Positions 9,127 to 18,101 of a stretch of DNA of 64,000 nt are shown here, piece by piece (position 1 is the first letter of the stretch; each line of letters opens with the position of its first letter). The notes beneath the pieces are model-generated. The model saw only the letters and a list, made by a program, of their open reading frames with translations. It was not told the DNA's origin and made no database searches. The stretch is taken from contig JAQAZG010000005.1 of assembly GCA_027864655.1 (NCBI GenBank), positions 62,001-126,000 on the forward strand. The letters are read 5' to 3'. A program made the position numbers and the translations under genes. The DNA comes from Oleispirillum naphthae (GTDB taxonomy: Bacteria; Pseudomonadota; Alphaproteobacteria; Rhodospirillales; Rhodospirillaceae).

Positions 9127-9153
9127 CCGCATCAGAAACAGGAGACGAAGGTC

Positions 9154-10449
9154 ATGTCACAGTCCGGGAACGCCGCGCTTCAGGCGCGGCGCGAGGCCGC
9201 GGTCCCGCGCGGGCTTTCCACCAATCAGCCGGTGTTCGCCGCGCGGGCGGAAAACGGCGAGATCTGGGACGTGGACGGCAAGCGCTACATCGATTTCGCC
9301 AGCGGCATCGCGGTGCTCGCCACCGGCCACCGCCACCCCAAGGTGGTCGCCGCGGCGAAGGCGCAGCTCGACAGTTTCGCCCACGTCTGCGTCCAGGTGA
9401 CGCCGTACGAGCCCTACGTGAAGCTCGCCGAGCGCCTCAACGCCCTGATGCCCGGACCGGGACCGAAGAAGTCGCTGTTCCTCAACTCCGGCGCCGAGGC
9501 GGTGGAGAATGCGGTGAAGATCGCCCGCATCGCCACCGGGCGTTCGGCGGTGGTGGCGTTCAACGGCGCGTTCCACGGCCGCACCCTGCTCACCGTCGCG
9601 CTCACCGGCAAGGTCGCGCCCTACAAGCTCGGCGTCGCGCCGCTGCCGGCCGATATCTACCACGTGCCGTTCCCGGACGCCTATCACGGCATCTCGGTGG
9701 AACAGTCGCTGAAGGCGATCGACGCGCTCTTCCGCTCCGACGTGGACCCCAACCGCGTTTGCGCCTTCATCGTCGAGCCGGTGCAGGGCGAGGGCGGCTT
9801 CAACCCGGCGCCGCCCGAGTTCCTGCAGGCGCTGCGCAAGATCTGCGACCGCTACGGCATCCTGCTGATCGCCGATGAGATCCAGACCGGCTTCGGCCGC
9901 ACCGGCAAGCTGTTCGCGGTGGAGCACTCCGGCGTCGCCCCCGACATGATGACGGTGGCGAAGTCGCTCGGCGGCGGCTTCCCGATTTCCGGCGTGGTCG
10001 GCAAGGCCGAGATCATGGACCACCCCGCCGTCGGCGCGGTGGGCGGCACCTACGGCGGGCACCCGATGTCCTGCGCCGCGGCGCTCGCGGTGCTCGACGT
10101 GATCGAGGAGGAAGGCCTAGTGGAGCGCGCCAGGACGATCGGCGGCATCATCACCGAGCGCCTCGAGGCGATGGCGGGGAAGAACCAGTTCTCCTGCATC
10201 GGCGACATCCGCGGCCTCGGCGCGATGCTGGCGGTGGAGCTGGTCAAGGACCGCGTCACCCGCGAACCGGCGGCCGACCTCACCAAGGCCCTGGTCGCCA
10301 AGGCGGCGGAGAACGGGCTGATGGCGCTCACCTGCGGCGTGTTCGGCAATGCGGTGCGCTTCCTGCCCGCGCTGACCATGCCGGAGGCGCAGGTGCGGGA
10401 GGGCATGGAGATTCTCGAAGCCTCCCTCGCCGAAGTGCTCTCCGCATAG
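9154..10449 (+). CDS. gabT: 4-aminobutyrate aminotransferase
   Basis: Class III PLP-dependent aminotransferase of 431 residues that moves the amino group of GABA to 2-oxoglutarate. The PLP lysine is Lys270 in MTVAKSLGGGF. The IADEIQTGFGRTGKLF motif and GTYGGHPMSCAAALA are characteristic of GabT. An AGGAG site precedes the ATG. It forms a two-gene operon with gabD and ends at a strong terminator. Family members can also use 5-aminovalerate or other omega-amino acids, so a role downstream of putrescine or cadaverine is consistent with the adjacent importer. Confidence 0.94.
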   Translation: MSQSGNAALQARREAAVPRGLSTNQPVFAARAENGEIWDVDGKRYIDFASGIAVLATGHRHPKVVAAAKAQLDSFAHVCVQVTPYEPYVKLAERLNALMPGPGPKKSLFLNSGAEAVENAVKIARIATGRSAVVAFNGAFHGRTLLTVALTGKVAPYKLGVAPLPADIYHVPFPDAYHGISVEQSLKAIDALFRSDVDPNRVCAFIVEPVQGEGGFNPAPPEFLQALRKICDRYGILLIADEIQTGFGRTGKLFAVEHSGVAPDMMTVAKSLGGGFPISGVVGKAEIMDHPAVGAVGGTYGGHPMSCAAALAVLDVIEEEGLVERARTIGGIITERLEAMAGKNQFSCIGDIRGLGAMLAVELVKDRVTREPAADLTKALVAKAAENGLMALTCGVFGNAVRFLPALTMPEAQVREGMEILEASLAEVLSA

Positions 10450-10493
10450 CCGTGCGGCGCGCGGCCGGGCGGCGGCGCTCCCGGCCCTGATGA

Positions 10494-10533
10494 CGAAAAA
10501 CCGGAGGGACTCGGTCCCTCCGGTTTTTTCGTC
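10494..10533 (+). terminator. Intrinsic terminator of gabDT
   Basis: Arms ACCGGAGGGA and TCCCTCCGGT around a CTCGG loop, followed by six T. The loop and inner arm resemble the hairpins of the composite repeat family elsewhere in the window. Confidence 0.93.
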
Positions 10534-10586
10534 GCCGCGGACACCGGCTTTTCCGGCCCCGGACGCTGCCGCTCCGCGCGGCGTTC

Positions 10587-10603
10587 GTGTTTAAAAAATA
10601 GGC
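10587..10603. promoter_or_regulatory. Possible third copy of the shared operator, inverted
   Basis: Read on the minus strand it contains ATTTTTTAAACA, identical over 12 bases to the gabD-proximal element. It lies 44 bases before the palindromic copy in front of the polyamine operon. Confidence 0.4.
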
Positions 10604-10646
10604 ATATTTGACCGGCTCAAGGGTTTGAACAAAAATTAAGCCCCGG

Positions 10647-10667
10647 GACTTGTTTAATTAATTAAAC
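10647..10667. promoter_or_regulatory. Operator-like element of the polyamine ABC operon
   Basis: Contains the perfect 16-base palindrome GTTTAATTAATTAAAC (10652-10667) preceded by GACTT, 72 bases before the ATPase start. The same arrangement is found before gabD. The palindromic core suggests a dimeric repressor or activator. Confidence 0.65.
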
Positions 10668-10738
10668 GTGGCATGCTGTTTGCGTTGTCGCCGGTGCCGT
10701 CTTTCCGGCGACCGCCGGTTTCACCCCAAGGACACGTC

Positions 10739-11863
10739 ATGACCGATTCCGCCGCACCCGCATCCGATGTTCTGGTCCGCTTCTCCGGCGTGCGGAAGAC
10801 CTATGACGGCGAGACCCTGGTGGTGAAGGACCTCAACCTGGACATCCACCGCGGCGAGTTTCTCACCCTGCTCGGGCCGTCGGGGTCCGGCAAGACCACC
10901 TCGCTGATGATGCTGGCGGGCTTCGAGGTGCCGACCGACGGCGAGATCGAGCTTGCGGGCCGCTCCATCCGCAACGTGCCGCCGCATCAGCGCGGCATCG
11001 GCATGGTGTTCCAGAACTACGCCCTGTTCCCCCACATGACGATCGAGGAGAACGTCGCCTTTCCGCTGATGGTGCGCGGCATGGACCGCGGCGCGCGCAG
11101 CGCCAAGGCGCGCGAGGCGCTTTCCATGGTGAAGCTGGAGGACCTGTGGCGGCGGCGTCCGGGGCAGCTTTCCGGCGGGCAGCAGCAGCGCGTCGCCCTG
11201 GCCCGCGCCCTGGTGTTCGAGCCGCAACTGGTGCTGATGGACGAGCCGCTCGGCGCGCTCGACAAGCAGCTGCGCGAGCACATGCAGATCGAGATCAAGC
11301 ACCTGCACCAGAGCCTGGGGGTGACCGTGGTCTACGTCACCCACGACCAGACCGAGGCGCTCACCATGTCGGACCGCATCGCGGTGTTCGACGACGGGGT
11401 GATCCGGCAGCTCGACACGCCGCACGGCCTGTACGAGGAGCCGCAGAACGCCTTCGTCGCCGACTTCATCGGCGAGAACAACATGCTCGCGGGCACGGTG
11501 GAGGAGATGCTGGAGAACGGTCTCTGCCGCGTCGCGCTCGCCGACGGGCGCCACGTCACCGCGCGGGCGGTCAACGTGACCGCCGCGGGGCAGCCGACCC
11601 GCCTGTCGATGCGGCCCGAGAAGGTGCACGTGGAGGATTACGGCCCGCAGCACGTCAACCGGCTGATCGGCACGGTGAAGGAGACGATCTACCACGGCGA
11701 CCACACGCGGCTGCGCCTCGCCGTGGCGGGCAATCCGGAATTCACGGTGAAGATGCGCTTCCGTCCCAACCGGCCGCGCCCCGAGGTGGGCGAGCGGGTG
11801 GCGGTGGCCTTCGCCGCGGAGGACTGCCGGGCGCTGGATGCGCCGGCGGAAGACGAGAGTTGA
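10739..11863 (+). CDS. potA: Spermidine/putrescine-type ABC transporter ATP-binding protein
   Basis: ATPase of 374 residues with Walker A GPSGSGKTT at 46-54, signature LSGGQQQRVAL near 144 and Walker B LVLMDEPLGALD. A C-terminal TOBE-type domain (about 285-370) is typical of PotA. The ATG at 10739 is preferred over an in-frame ATG 22 codons upstream, because AAGGAC sits just before it and the N-terminus then matches the family. It is the first gene of an ATPase - binding protein - permease - permease operon. Polyamines, GABA or related cations are likely ligands, judged from neighbouring gabDT and the shared operator. Confidence 0.92.
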   Translation: MTDSAAPASDVLVRFSGVRKTYDGETLVVKDLNLDIHRGEFLTLLGPSGSGKTTSLMMLAGFEVPTDGEIELAGRSIRNVPPHQRGIGMVFQNYALFPHMTIEENVAFPLMVRGMDRGARSAKAREALSMVKLEDLWRRRPGQLSGGQQQRVALARALVFEPQLVLMDEPLGALDKQLREHMQIEIKHLHQSLGVTVVYVTHDQTEALTMSDRIAVFDDGVIRQLDTPHGLYEEPQNAFVADFIGENNMLAGTVEEMLENGLCRVALADGRHVTARAVNVTAAGQPTRLSMRPEKVHVEDYGPQHVNRLIGTVKETIYHGDHTRLRLAVAGNPEFTVKMRFRPNRPRPEVGERVAVAFAAEDCRALDAPAEDES

Positions 11864-11894
11864 GTTTGGGGGCCAACGCAGGGAGTACGACAGC

Positions 11895-12941
11895 ATGAGC
11901 AAGCGTATGACGACCGCCGCGATCGCCGCGGCGCTGGTGATCGGCGGCGCAGCCTCCGCCCAGGCCCGCGATTTGAGCGTGGTGGGCTGGGGCGGCGCGT
12001 TCCAGAAGGTGATGAAGGACGTCTATTTCGATCCCTTCATGAAGGCCAGCGGCATCAAGATGACCGACGAGTCCTGGGACGGCGGCATCGGCGTGCTGCG
12101 CGCCAAGGTGGAAGGCGGCAACGCCACCTGGGACGTGGTGGAAGTGGAATCCGACGAACTGGCGGTGGGCTGCGAGGAAGGCCTGTTCGTGCCGCTCGAC
12201 TGGCCGAAGATCGGCGGCAAGGCCGCCTATCTGCCCGATGCGGTGCACGAGTGCGGCGTCGGCACCATCGCCTACGACTTCGTGCTCGCCTACGACAAGG
12301 ACAAGCTGAAGGCCGGGCCGACGAGCTGGGCCGACTTCTTCGACACCAAGAAGTACCCGGGCAAGCGCGGCCTGCGCGGCGGCGCCAAGTCCACCCTGGA
12401 GTTCGCCCTGATCGGCGACGGCGTGGCCCCGAAGGACGTCTACAAGGTGCTGGCGACGCCGGAAGGCCAGGACCGCGCCTTCAAGAAGCTGGACAGCATC
12501 AAGAAGGACCTGATCTTCTGGAAGGCGGGCGCGCAGCCGCCGCAGCTTCTCGCCTCGGGCGAGGTGGTGATGACCTCGGTCTACAACGGCCGCATCGACG
12601 CCGCCAACCTGAACGACAAGCGCAACTTCGGCATCGTCTGGAACGGCGCGCTGTTCACCATCGACTCCTGGGTGATCCTCAAGGGCTCGCCCAATGTCGC
12701 GAGCGCCTACAAGTTCCTCGACTTCGTCGGCAAGCCCGCCACCCAGGCGAAGCTGACCCCGGCCATCGCCTATGGCCCGACCGCCAAGGACGCCGCGAAG
12801 TACATCGACCCCAAGCGGCTGCCCGACATGCCGACCGCGCCGGACAACATGAAGAACATCGTCACCATCGATTCCGCCTTCTGGCTGGAGAACATCGACC
12901 GGCTCAACGACCGCTTCAACAAGTGGGCGGCGAGCAAGTAG
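11895..12941 (+). CDS. potD: Polyamine-type ABC transporter substrate-binding protein
   Basis: Periplasmic receptor of 348 residues with a Sec signal peptide (about 1-24, ending AQA). The mature part begins with a family 1/PotD-like motif (LSVVGWGGAFQ). The WDVVEVESDEL and GTIAYDFVLAYDKDKL segments fit the PotD/extracellular solute-binding family 1 branch annotated as spermidine/putrescine binding. GGGAG lies shortly before the ATG at 11895. It sits between the ATPase and permease genes and is followed by a stable hairpin that may favour its expression over the permeases. The exact ligand is uncertain. Confidence 0.9.
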   Translation: MSKRMTTAAIAAALVIGGAASAQARDLSVVGWGGAFQKVMKDVYFDPFMKASGIKMTDESWDGGIGVLRAKVEGGNATWDVVEVESDELAVGCEEGLFVPLDWPKIGGKAAYLPDAVHECGVGTIAYDFVLAYDKDKLKAGPTSWADFFDTKKYPGKRGLRGGAKSTLEFALIGDGVAPKDVYKVLATPEGQDRAFKKLDSIKKDLIFWKAGAQPPQLLASGEVVMTSVYNGRIDAANLNDKRNFGIVWNGALFTIDSWVILKGSPNVASAYKFLDFVGKPATQAKLTPAIAYGPTAKDAAKYIDPKRLPDMPTAPDNMKNIVTIDSAFWLENIDRLNDRFNKWAASK

Positions 12942-12951
12942 AACCCGTTGC

Positions 12952-12978
12952 GCCGGGGGGCGGCTTGCGCCCCCCGGC
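12952..12978 (+). promoter_or_regulatory. Intra-operon GC hairpin between binding protein and permease genes
   Basis: Ten-pair stem GCCGGGGGGC/GCCCCCCGGC with a seven-base loop, not followed by a T run. Such structures behind binding-protein genes often stabilise the upstream mRNA or cause partial termination; that role is inferred. Confidence 0.6.
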
Positions 12979-13010
12979 CGGTTTCCCCCCGGCGGCGAGG
13001 CATGAAACGC

Positions 13011-14234
13011 ATGAGCGAGCAGAACCACCCGTTGAAGGCCCGCCTGCGCCGCGCCGAACGGATGCGGCAGGTGAAGGCGTTCGGCCTGATCGCGCCGCTT
13101 CTGGGGTTCCTTTTGATTTCCTTCGTCGTGCCGATCGCCTCGATGATGATGCGCGCGGTCCACGATACCGAGCTTTCCTCCGTCTGGCCCGAGGTCACCG
13201 CCGCCATCCCCTCCTGGCGCGACCGCAAGGCGCTGCCGGACGAGGCGGTTTTCGCCGCGCTCGCCCACGATATCAAGGCGAGCCACAAGGACCGCACCCT
13301 CTCCACCGCGGCGCGGCGCCTCAACTACGACCTGCGCAACGGCCGCTCCCTGGTGTTTTCCACCGCACGCGCGCTGCCGGAGACGGCGGAGCGCTGGACC
13401 GATGCGGTGATCGCCGCCAACGGCCGCTGGGCCGACCCGGAAACCTGGGGCGCGGTCTATCGCGCCTCCGGCCCGGTGACCGGCTTCTTCCTCCTCGCCG
13501 CGCTCGACCGCAACCGCACCGCGACCGGCAGGATCGTCGTCGCGCCGCCGGATGAGGCGCTCTTCCTCGATGTGCTGAAGCGCACCTTCGTCGTCGGCCT
13601 CGCGGTGACGCTGATCTGCCTCGCGCTCGGCTATCCGGTCGCCTATCTGCTCGCCACGCTGCCGCCCGACCGCGGCAACCTGTTGATGATCCTGGTGCTG
13701 CTGCCGTTCTGGACGTCGCTTCTGGTGCGCACCGCCGCCTGGGTGGTGGTGCTGCAGGAGCACGGCCTGGTCAACAACGCGCTGATCTGGCTCGGCATCA
13801 TCGAAAAGCCGATGCGCCTGATCTACAACCAGGTCGGCGTCTACGTGGCGATGACCCACATCCTGCTGCCGTTCATGATTCTGCCGCTCTATTCGGTGAT
13901 GAAGGCGATCCCGCCCACCTATGTGCGCGCCGCGCGCTCGCTGGGCGCGGCGCCCGCCACCGCGTTTTTGCGCATCTACGTGCCGCAGACCCTGCCCGGC
14001 ATCGGCGCGGGGGGCATCCTGGTGTTCATCATGGCGATCGGCTACTACATCACCCCGGCCCTGGTGGGCGGCGCGGGCGACCAGCTGATCAGCTATTTCA
14101 TCGCCTATTACACCTCGAGCTCGGTGAACTGGGGCCTCGCCTCGGCGCTGGGCGCGGTGCTGCTCGCCGCCACGATGATCCTCTATGCCGTCTACAACCG
14201 CCTGGTCGGGGCGGGCGGCATCAAACTGGGATAA
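13011..14234 (+). CDS. potB: Polyamine-type ABC transporter permease PotB, with enlarged periplasmic loop
   Basis: Inner-membrane permease of 407 residues, clearly longer than the roughly 280-310 usual for PotB. The extra length is a hydrophilic, Arg/Ala/Asp-rich stretch between helix 1 (about 20-40) and the remaining helices (from about 185). The rest is standard, with an EAA loop (YVRAARSLGAAPATAFLRIY) late in the chain. Two ATGs are possible: 13002 has its GAGG only one base away, 13011 has it at ten bases, so 13011 is chosen. The same architecture exists in some rhizobial transporters. Confidence 0.9.
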   Translation: MSEQNHPLKARLRRAERMRQVKAFGLIAPLLGFLLISFVVPIASMMMRAVHDTELSSVWPEVTAAIPSWRDRKALPDEAVFAALAHDIKASHKDRTLSTAARRLNYDLRNGRSLVFSTARALPETAERWTDAVIAANGRWADPETWGAVYRASGPVTGFFLLAALDRNRTATGRIVVAPPDEALFLDVLKRTFVVGLAVTLICLALGYPVAYLLATLPPDRGNLLMILVLLPFWTSLLVRTAAWVVVLQEHGLVNNALIWLGIIEKPMRLIYNQVGVYVAMTHILLPFMILPLYSVMKAIPPTYVRAARSLGAAPATAFLRIYVPQTLPGIGAGGILVFIMAIGYYITPALVGGAGDQLISYFIAYYTSSSVNWGLASALGAVLLAATMILYAVYNRLVGAGGIKLG

Positions 14235-14241
14235 CCGCAAC

Positions 14242-15066
14242 ATGGCCGCGCCTTCCGTCCGCACCCCTTCCGAACGCATCTGGACCGCCGTGCTGTGGGC
14301 GGTGAGCGTCCTGGTGTTCTTCTTCCTGCTGGCGCCGATTCTCGCCATCGTGCCGCTGTCGTTCTCCTCCGGGCAGTTCCTCACCTATCCGATCCCCGGC
14401 TTCTCGCTGCGCTGGTATGCCGAGTTCTTCCAGAGCGAGCAGTGGACCGGCAGCCTGGCCAACAGCCTGATCGTCGGCATCTCCGCCACGGCGCTCGCCA
14501 CCGCGCTCGGCACCGTCGCCTCCCTCGGCCTGGTGCGCGCCGACTTCCGCGGCAAGGGGCTGATCATGGGGGTGCTGCTGAGCCCGATGATCGTGCCCCT
14601 GGTGATCACCGCGGTGGGGTTCTACTTCTTCTTCGCGCCGCTCGGGCTCACCGCCACCTTCCCCGGGCTGATCGTCGCGCACACCGCGCTCGCCGCGCCC
14701 TTCGTCGTGGTCACCGTCACCGCGACGCTCGCGGGCTTCGACATGAACCTCGCCCGCGCCTCGGCCAGCCTGGGGGCGGGGCCGTCCACCACCTTCTTCA
14801 AGGTGATTCTGCCGCTGATCGCGCCGGGCGTCGCCTCCGGGGCTCTCTTCGCCTTCGCCACCTCCTTCGACGAGGTGGTGATCGTGCTCTTCGTCGCCGG
14901 GCCGGGGCAGCGCACCCTGCCGCGCGAGATGTTCTCCGGCATCCGCGAGAACATCTCCCCCACCATCACCGCGGCGGCGACCATCCTCATCCTTCTCTCC
15001 ATCGTTCTCCTCGCCGCGCTCGAACTGCTGCGGCGGCGCAACGCGCGGATGCGCGGCCAGGCCTGA
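14242..15066 (+). CDS. potC: Polyamine-type ABC transporter permease PotC
   Basis: Second permease (274 residues) of the importer, with six predicted membrane helices and an EAA-type loop (LARASASLGAGPSTTFFKV). It begins seven bases after PotB and ends 9 bases before a terminator stem. An in-frame upstream extension would overlap PotB; the ATG at 14242 gives a normal N-terminus (short polar segment, then helix 1 near residue 20). Together with PotA, PotB and PotD it makes a complete transporter. Confidence 0.93.
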   Translation: MAAPSVRTPSERIWTAVLWAVSVLVFFFLLAPILAIVPLSFSSGQFLTYPIPGFSLRWYAEFFQSEQWTGSLANSLIVGISATALATALGTVASLGLVRADFRGKGLIMGVLLSPMIVPLVITAVGFYFFFAPLGLTATFPGLIVAHTALAAPFVVVTVTATLAGFDMNLARASASLGAGPSTTFFKVILPLIAPGVASGALFAFATSFDEVVIVLFVAGPGQRTLPREMFSGIRENISPTITAAATILILLSIVLLAALELLRRRNARMRGQA

Positions 15067-15074
15067 AACGCGAA

Positions 15075-15101
15075 ACGCCCGGCCTGAGGCCGGGCGTTTT
15101 T
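15075..15101. terminator. Bidirectional terminator between the potC and tctA 3' ends
   Basis: Perfect ten-pair stem ACGCCCGGCC/GGCCGGGCGT with a TGA loop and a T run on the plus strand. It separates convergent operons. Confidence 0.88.
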
Positions 15102-15114
15102 GCGCGCGGCGCGG

Positions 15115-16602
15115 TCAGTCCGCCGCCGGGATCGGCTGCCTGACGTGGTTGCGGTAGAATTGCAGCGCCGGCGGCACCAGCAGGAGGACGATCACCGCCC
15201 AGAGAATCTGGCACGGCCCGCGGGTGAAGAACACGCCGAGGCTGCCGTGGCCGATGATCAGGCCCTGGGCGAAGCCGGTCTCGGCGATCGGCCCGAGGAT
15301 CAGCCCGAGGATCAGCGCGCCGAGCGAGAAGCCGCCCTTCTCCAGCACCAGCGCCAGCACCGCGAAGCCGAGCATCACGTAGACGTCGAAGATGTTGCCG
15401 TCCATGGCGTAGGAGCCGAGCGCCGAGAACAGGCACACCCCGGGGATCAAAAGCGACGTGGGGATCAGCGAGATGCGCGCGAAATAGGGGGCGAAGAACA
15501 GGCCGATGCCGAGGAAGATCAGGTTGGCGAGGAACATCGAGAGGATGAAGCCGTAGGTGATCACCCCGTGCTTGGTGAAGAGCTCCGGCCCCGGGATCAT
15601 CCCGTGGATGAGCAGCCCGCCGAGGAGCGCCGCGGCGACGCTGTTGCCGGGAATGCCCAGCGTGAGGGTGGGCACCAGCGAGCCGCCGACGCAGCCGTTG
15701 TTGCCGCTTTCCGCGGCGGCGATGCCCTCCGGATTGCCCTTGCCGAAGAGCCTGCGGTTCTTCGAATGCTGGCGCGCCAGGTTGTAGGAGATGAAGGCGG
15801 CGATGGTCGCGCCCTCGCCCGGCAGGATGCCGACCAGGGTGCCGACGCACGAGCCCAGGCCGATGAACTTGCCGAGGCCCTTGGGCATCGGCTCGCGCTT
15901 GATCGACTTCACGTCCACGGTTTCGTGGACGATGTGGGACGCGCCGGTGAGCTTCAGCATTTCGGTGATCGAGAACATGCCGATCAGCGCGGGCATGAAC
16001 GAGACGCCGTCGAACAGCTCGCGCATGCCCATGGTGTAGCGCAGGTTGCCCGAGATCGGGTCGGTGCCGATCACCGCGATGGCGAGCCCCAGCACGCCGG
16101 AGATCAGCGCCTTGAGCAGCTTGCCCTCCTCGGCGAGGGAGACGATGCCGACGAGGCCGAGGATCGCCAGCAGGAAGTATTCCGGCGGGCCGAACTTCAG
16201 CGCGAAGATGGCGAGAAGCGGCGCGGTGAGCAGAAGAACCAGGGTGGAGAACGTCCCGCCGACGAAGCTCGAGATCACCGAAACCTTGAGCGCCAGTCCG
16301 CCGCGGCCCTGCTGGGTGAGGGGGTAGCCCTCCATCGCGGTGGCCACCGCCGCCGGGGTGCCGGGGGTGCGCAGCAGGATGGCGGGGATGGAGCCGCCGT
16401 ACATCGCGCCGCAATAGACGCCGCCCATCAGCACGAGGCCGGTGAGCGGGTGCAGCGCATAGGTCACCGGGATGAGGAGCGCCACCGCCATGGTGGCGGT
16501 GAGCCCGGGCATGCCGCCGACGATGATGCCCGCGACGGTGCCGATGAACACCGCGAGCAGCGCCGAGGGCGCGAGCAGCGATTGTGCGGCTTCGAAAATC
16601 AT
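15115..16602 (-). CDS. tctA: Tripartite tricarboxylate transporter large membrane subunit
   Basis: Integral membrane protein of 495 residues with some ten to twelve helices; the large subunit of a TctCBA secondary transporter. The N-terminal GGMPGLTATMAVALLIP segment and the internal GILPGEGATIAAFISYN motif are family hallmarks. It is the last gene of tctCBA, nine bases after tctB. The family takes up citrate and other carboxylates with a periplasmic receptor; the substrate is not predictable. Confidence 0.94.
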   Translation of the reverse strand: MIFEAAQSLLAPSALLAVFIGTVAGIIVGGMPGLTATMAVALLIPVTYALHPLTGLVLMGGVYCGAMYGGSIPAILLRTPGTPAAVATAMEGYPLTQQGRGGLALKVSVISSFVGGTFSTLVLLLTAPLLAIFALKFGPPEYFLLAILGLVGIVSLAEEGKLLKALISGVLGLAIAVIGTDPISGNLRYTMGMRELFDGVSFMPALIGMFSITEMLKLTGASHIVHETVDVKSIKREPMPKGLGKFIGLGSCVGTLVGILPGEGATIAAFISYNLARQHSKNRRLFGKGNPEGIAAAESGNNGCVGGSLVPTLTLGIPGNSVAAALLGGLLIHGMIPGPELFTKHGVITYGFILSMFLANLIFLGIGLFFAPYFARISLIPTSLLIPGVCLFSALGSYAMDGNIFDVYVMLGFAVLALVLEKGGFSLGALILGLILGPIAETGFAQGLIIGHGSLGVFFTRGPCQILWAVIVLLLVPPALQFYRNHVRQPIPAAD

Positions 16603-16611
16603 GCGCTTTCC

Positions 16612-17064
16612 TCAGAAGAGAGTCGCCTCGGGCAGGCTGACTTCCAGCAACTGGACGAAGACGATATAGACGAAGATCAGGATGCCGACGGTGGTGCCTG
16701 CGATCGGCAGGGGGCGGCGCGATCCCATGGCGGCCATGGTGAGCGGCAAAAACACCAGAGAGGACGCAAAGAAGCCGAAAATCCCGAGCGCCCAGCTGTA
16801 GGCCGCAAGCAGCACGAGCAGCGACCAGAAGCGCCGGGGGTTGCGGCCGCCGGTTTCATCCTCGCCTGCGCCTGCGGTCCGGCGGCGCAGCGAGAAAACC
16901 AGGTCCGCCACGCAGAGAATGCCCAGCGACCAGGCGAGGAACCGCACGTAGCTTGCGGTCGAGCCCTGGACGAAGGCGGGATAGCCTGCCGTGCTGCGGT
17001 GAAGCAGCACGGCAAGCAGCAGAAAACCGGCCAGCAGGGCCGGCCCGACGAGACGCTTGTTCAT
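16612..17064 (-). CDS. tctB: Tripartite tricarboxylate transporter small membrane subunit
   Basis: Small membrane subunit of 150 residues with about four hydrophobic helices, poorly conserved as usual for TctB. Its identity rests mainly on size, topology and position between tctC and tctA. The ATG at 17064 shares one base with the tctC stop (TAATG), implying coupled translation; a GTG two codons upstream is also possible. Confidence 0.88.
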   Translation of the reverse strand: MNKRLVGPALLAGFLLLAVLLHRSTAGYPAFVQGSTASYVRFLAWSLGILCVADLVFSLRRRTAGAGEDETGGRNPRRFWSLLVLLAAYSWALGIFGFFASSLVFLPLTMAAMGSRRPLPIAGTTVGILIFVYIVFVQLLEVSLPEATLF

Positions 17065-18008
17065 TACCACGGGCTCTTGTCGTAATAGCGCTTGGTCTCA
17101 ACCTGCAAGTCCTTGAGGTACTTCAGGTATTCCGGGCCGGTCATCGGCAGGAGGAACTGGTTGTCCTTTTCCGCCGCGGCGATGAAGCCGGGGTCGTTCT
17201 GCACCTTGAGGAAGAGGTCGTCGAGCTTCTTGATGATCTTGGCGGGCACCTTGGCGGAGACCACGAAGCCGCGGGTGGCGGTCATCTCCACCGGATATCC
17301 CTGCTCGATGCCGGTGGGCACGTCGGGCAGAAGGGTGCTGCGCTTCTTGGTGAGGATGGCGATGATCCGCGCCTGCCCCGCCTTGTGCTGCGCGAACATC
17401 TGCGACAGGTTCATGAAGCTCGCGTCCACATGGGCGCCGAGCACCGCGGCCTTCTGTTCGGTGGAACCCTTGGTCGGCATCAGGTTGAAATCGACGCCCG
17501 CGTTCTCCTCGAACTTCTTGGCGGCGATGAAGTCGTCGGAGCCGATGCCGTTGACCGCGACGGTCATGCTCTTGCCCTTGGCGGCCTTGGCGAAGTCGGC
17601 GAGGGTCTTGTAGGGGCTTTCGGGCGGCACCACGACGATTTCCGGGTCGTCGTTGAGGTTGCCCATCACGTGGAAGCTGTCGAGGGTGTAGCGGGCGCGC
17701 TTGGAGACGATGTGCGCCACCACCTGGGTGGTGAACACCATGCCGATGGTCTGGCCGTCGGGCTTGGCTGCGGCGATTTCCTCGAAGCCCTTCTGCCCGC
17801 CGGAGCCGCCGACGTTCTTCACCACGAATTCGGCGCCGGGCCAGAACTTCTTGGCGGAGAGGATGAACAGGCGCGCGGTGGCGTCGGTGGAGCCGCCCGC
17901 CTTGGACGGAACGATGATGGTCACCGGGCCTTCCGGGTACTCGGCGTGCGCCGCAAGAGGCGCCGCCAGGCATATGGCGAGGGCGACCGGGATGATGCGC
18001 TTCAGCAT
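17064..18008 (-). CDS. tctC: Tripartite tricarboxylate transporter substrate-binding protein (Bug family)
   Basis: Periplasmic receptor of 314 residues. A signal peptide occupies residues 1-22 (cleavage at AAHA-EYP) and is followed by the Bug-type start YPEGPVTIIVPSKAGGSTD, which lines the carboxylate pocket. Later segments include MPTKGSTEQKAAVLGAHVD, typical of the family. GGAGGAACTCC precedes the ATG. It is the first gene of tctCBA, which has a recognisable sigma70-type promoter at 18073-18101. Bug receptors bind di- and tricarboxylates or aromatic acids; the ligand is open. Confidence 0.94.
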   Translation of the reverse strand: MLKRIIPVALAICLAAPLAAHAEYPEGPVTIIVPSKAGGSTDATARLFILSAKKFWPGAEFVVKNVGGSGGQKGFEEIAAAKPDGQTIGMVFTTQVVAHIVSKRARYTLDSFHVMGNLNDDPEIVVVPPESPYKTLADFAKAAKGKSMTVAVNGIGSDDFIAAKKFEENAGVDFNLMPTKGSTEQKAAVLGAHVDASFMNLSQMFAQHKAGQARIIAILTKKRSTLLPDVPTGIEQGYPVEMTATRGFVVSAKVPAKIIKKLDDLFLKVQNDPGFIAAAEKDNQFLLPMTGPEYLKYLKDLQVETKRYYDKSPW

Positions 18009-18072
18009 GGAGTTCCTCCGTGTATTTGTTACAGACGGATTAACTTTTTATGTTACTTTTATGACAGTACCG

Positions 18073-18101
18073 TGTTATGCCGCCCTTCGGGGGGGTGTCA
18101 A
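18073..18101 (-). promoter_or_regulatory. Sigma70-type promoter of tctCBA
   Basis: On the minus strand, TTGACA (18101-18096), a 17-base spacer and ATAACA (18078-18073). The expected start lies near 18066, leaving a leader of about 58 bases before tctC that contains the AT-rich repeats AAAAGTAAC and AAAAAGTTAA. Confidence 0.7.

Noticed and set aside
10673..10738. Upstream start for the PotA-like ATPase
   Set aside because: It would begin just behind the operator and lacks a ribosome site; ATG 10739 has AAGGAC and the normal N-terminus.
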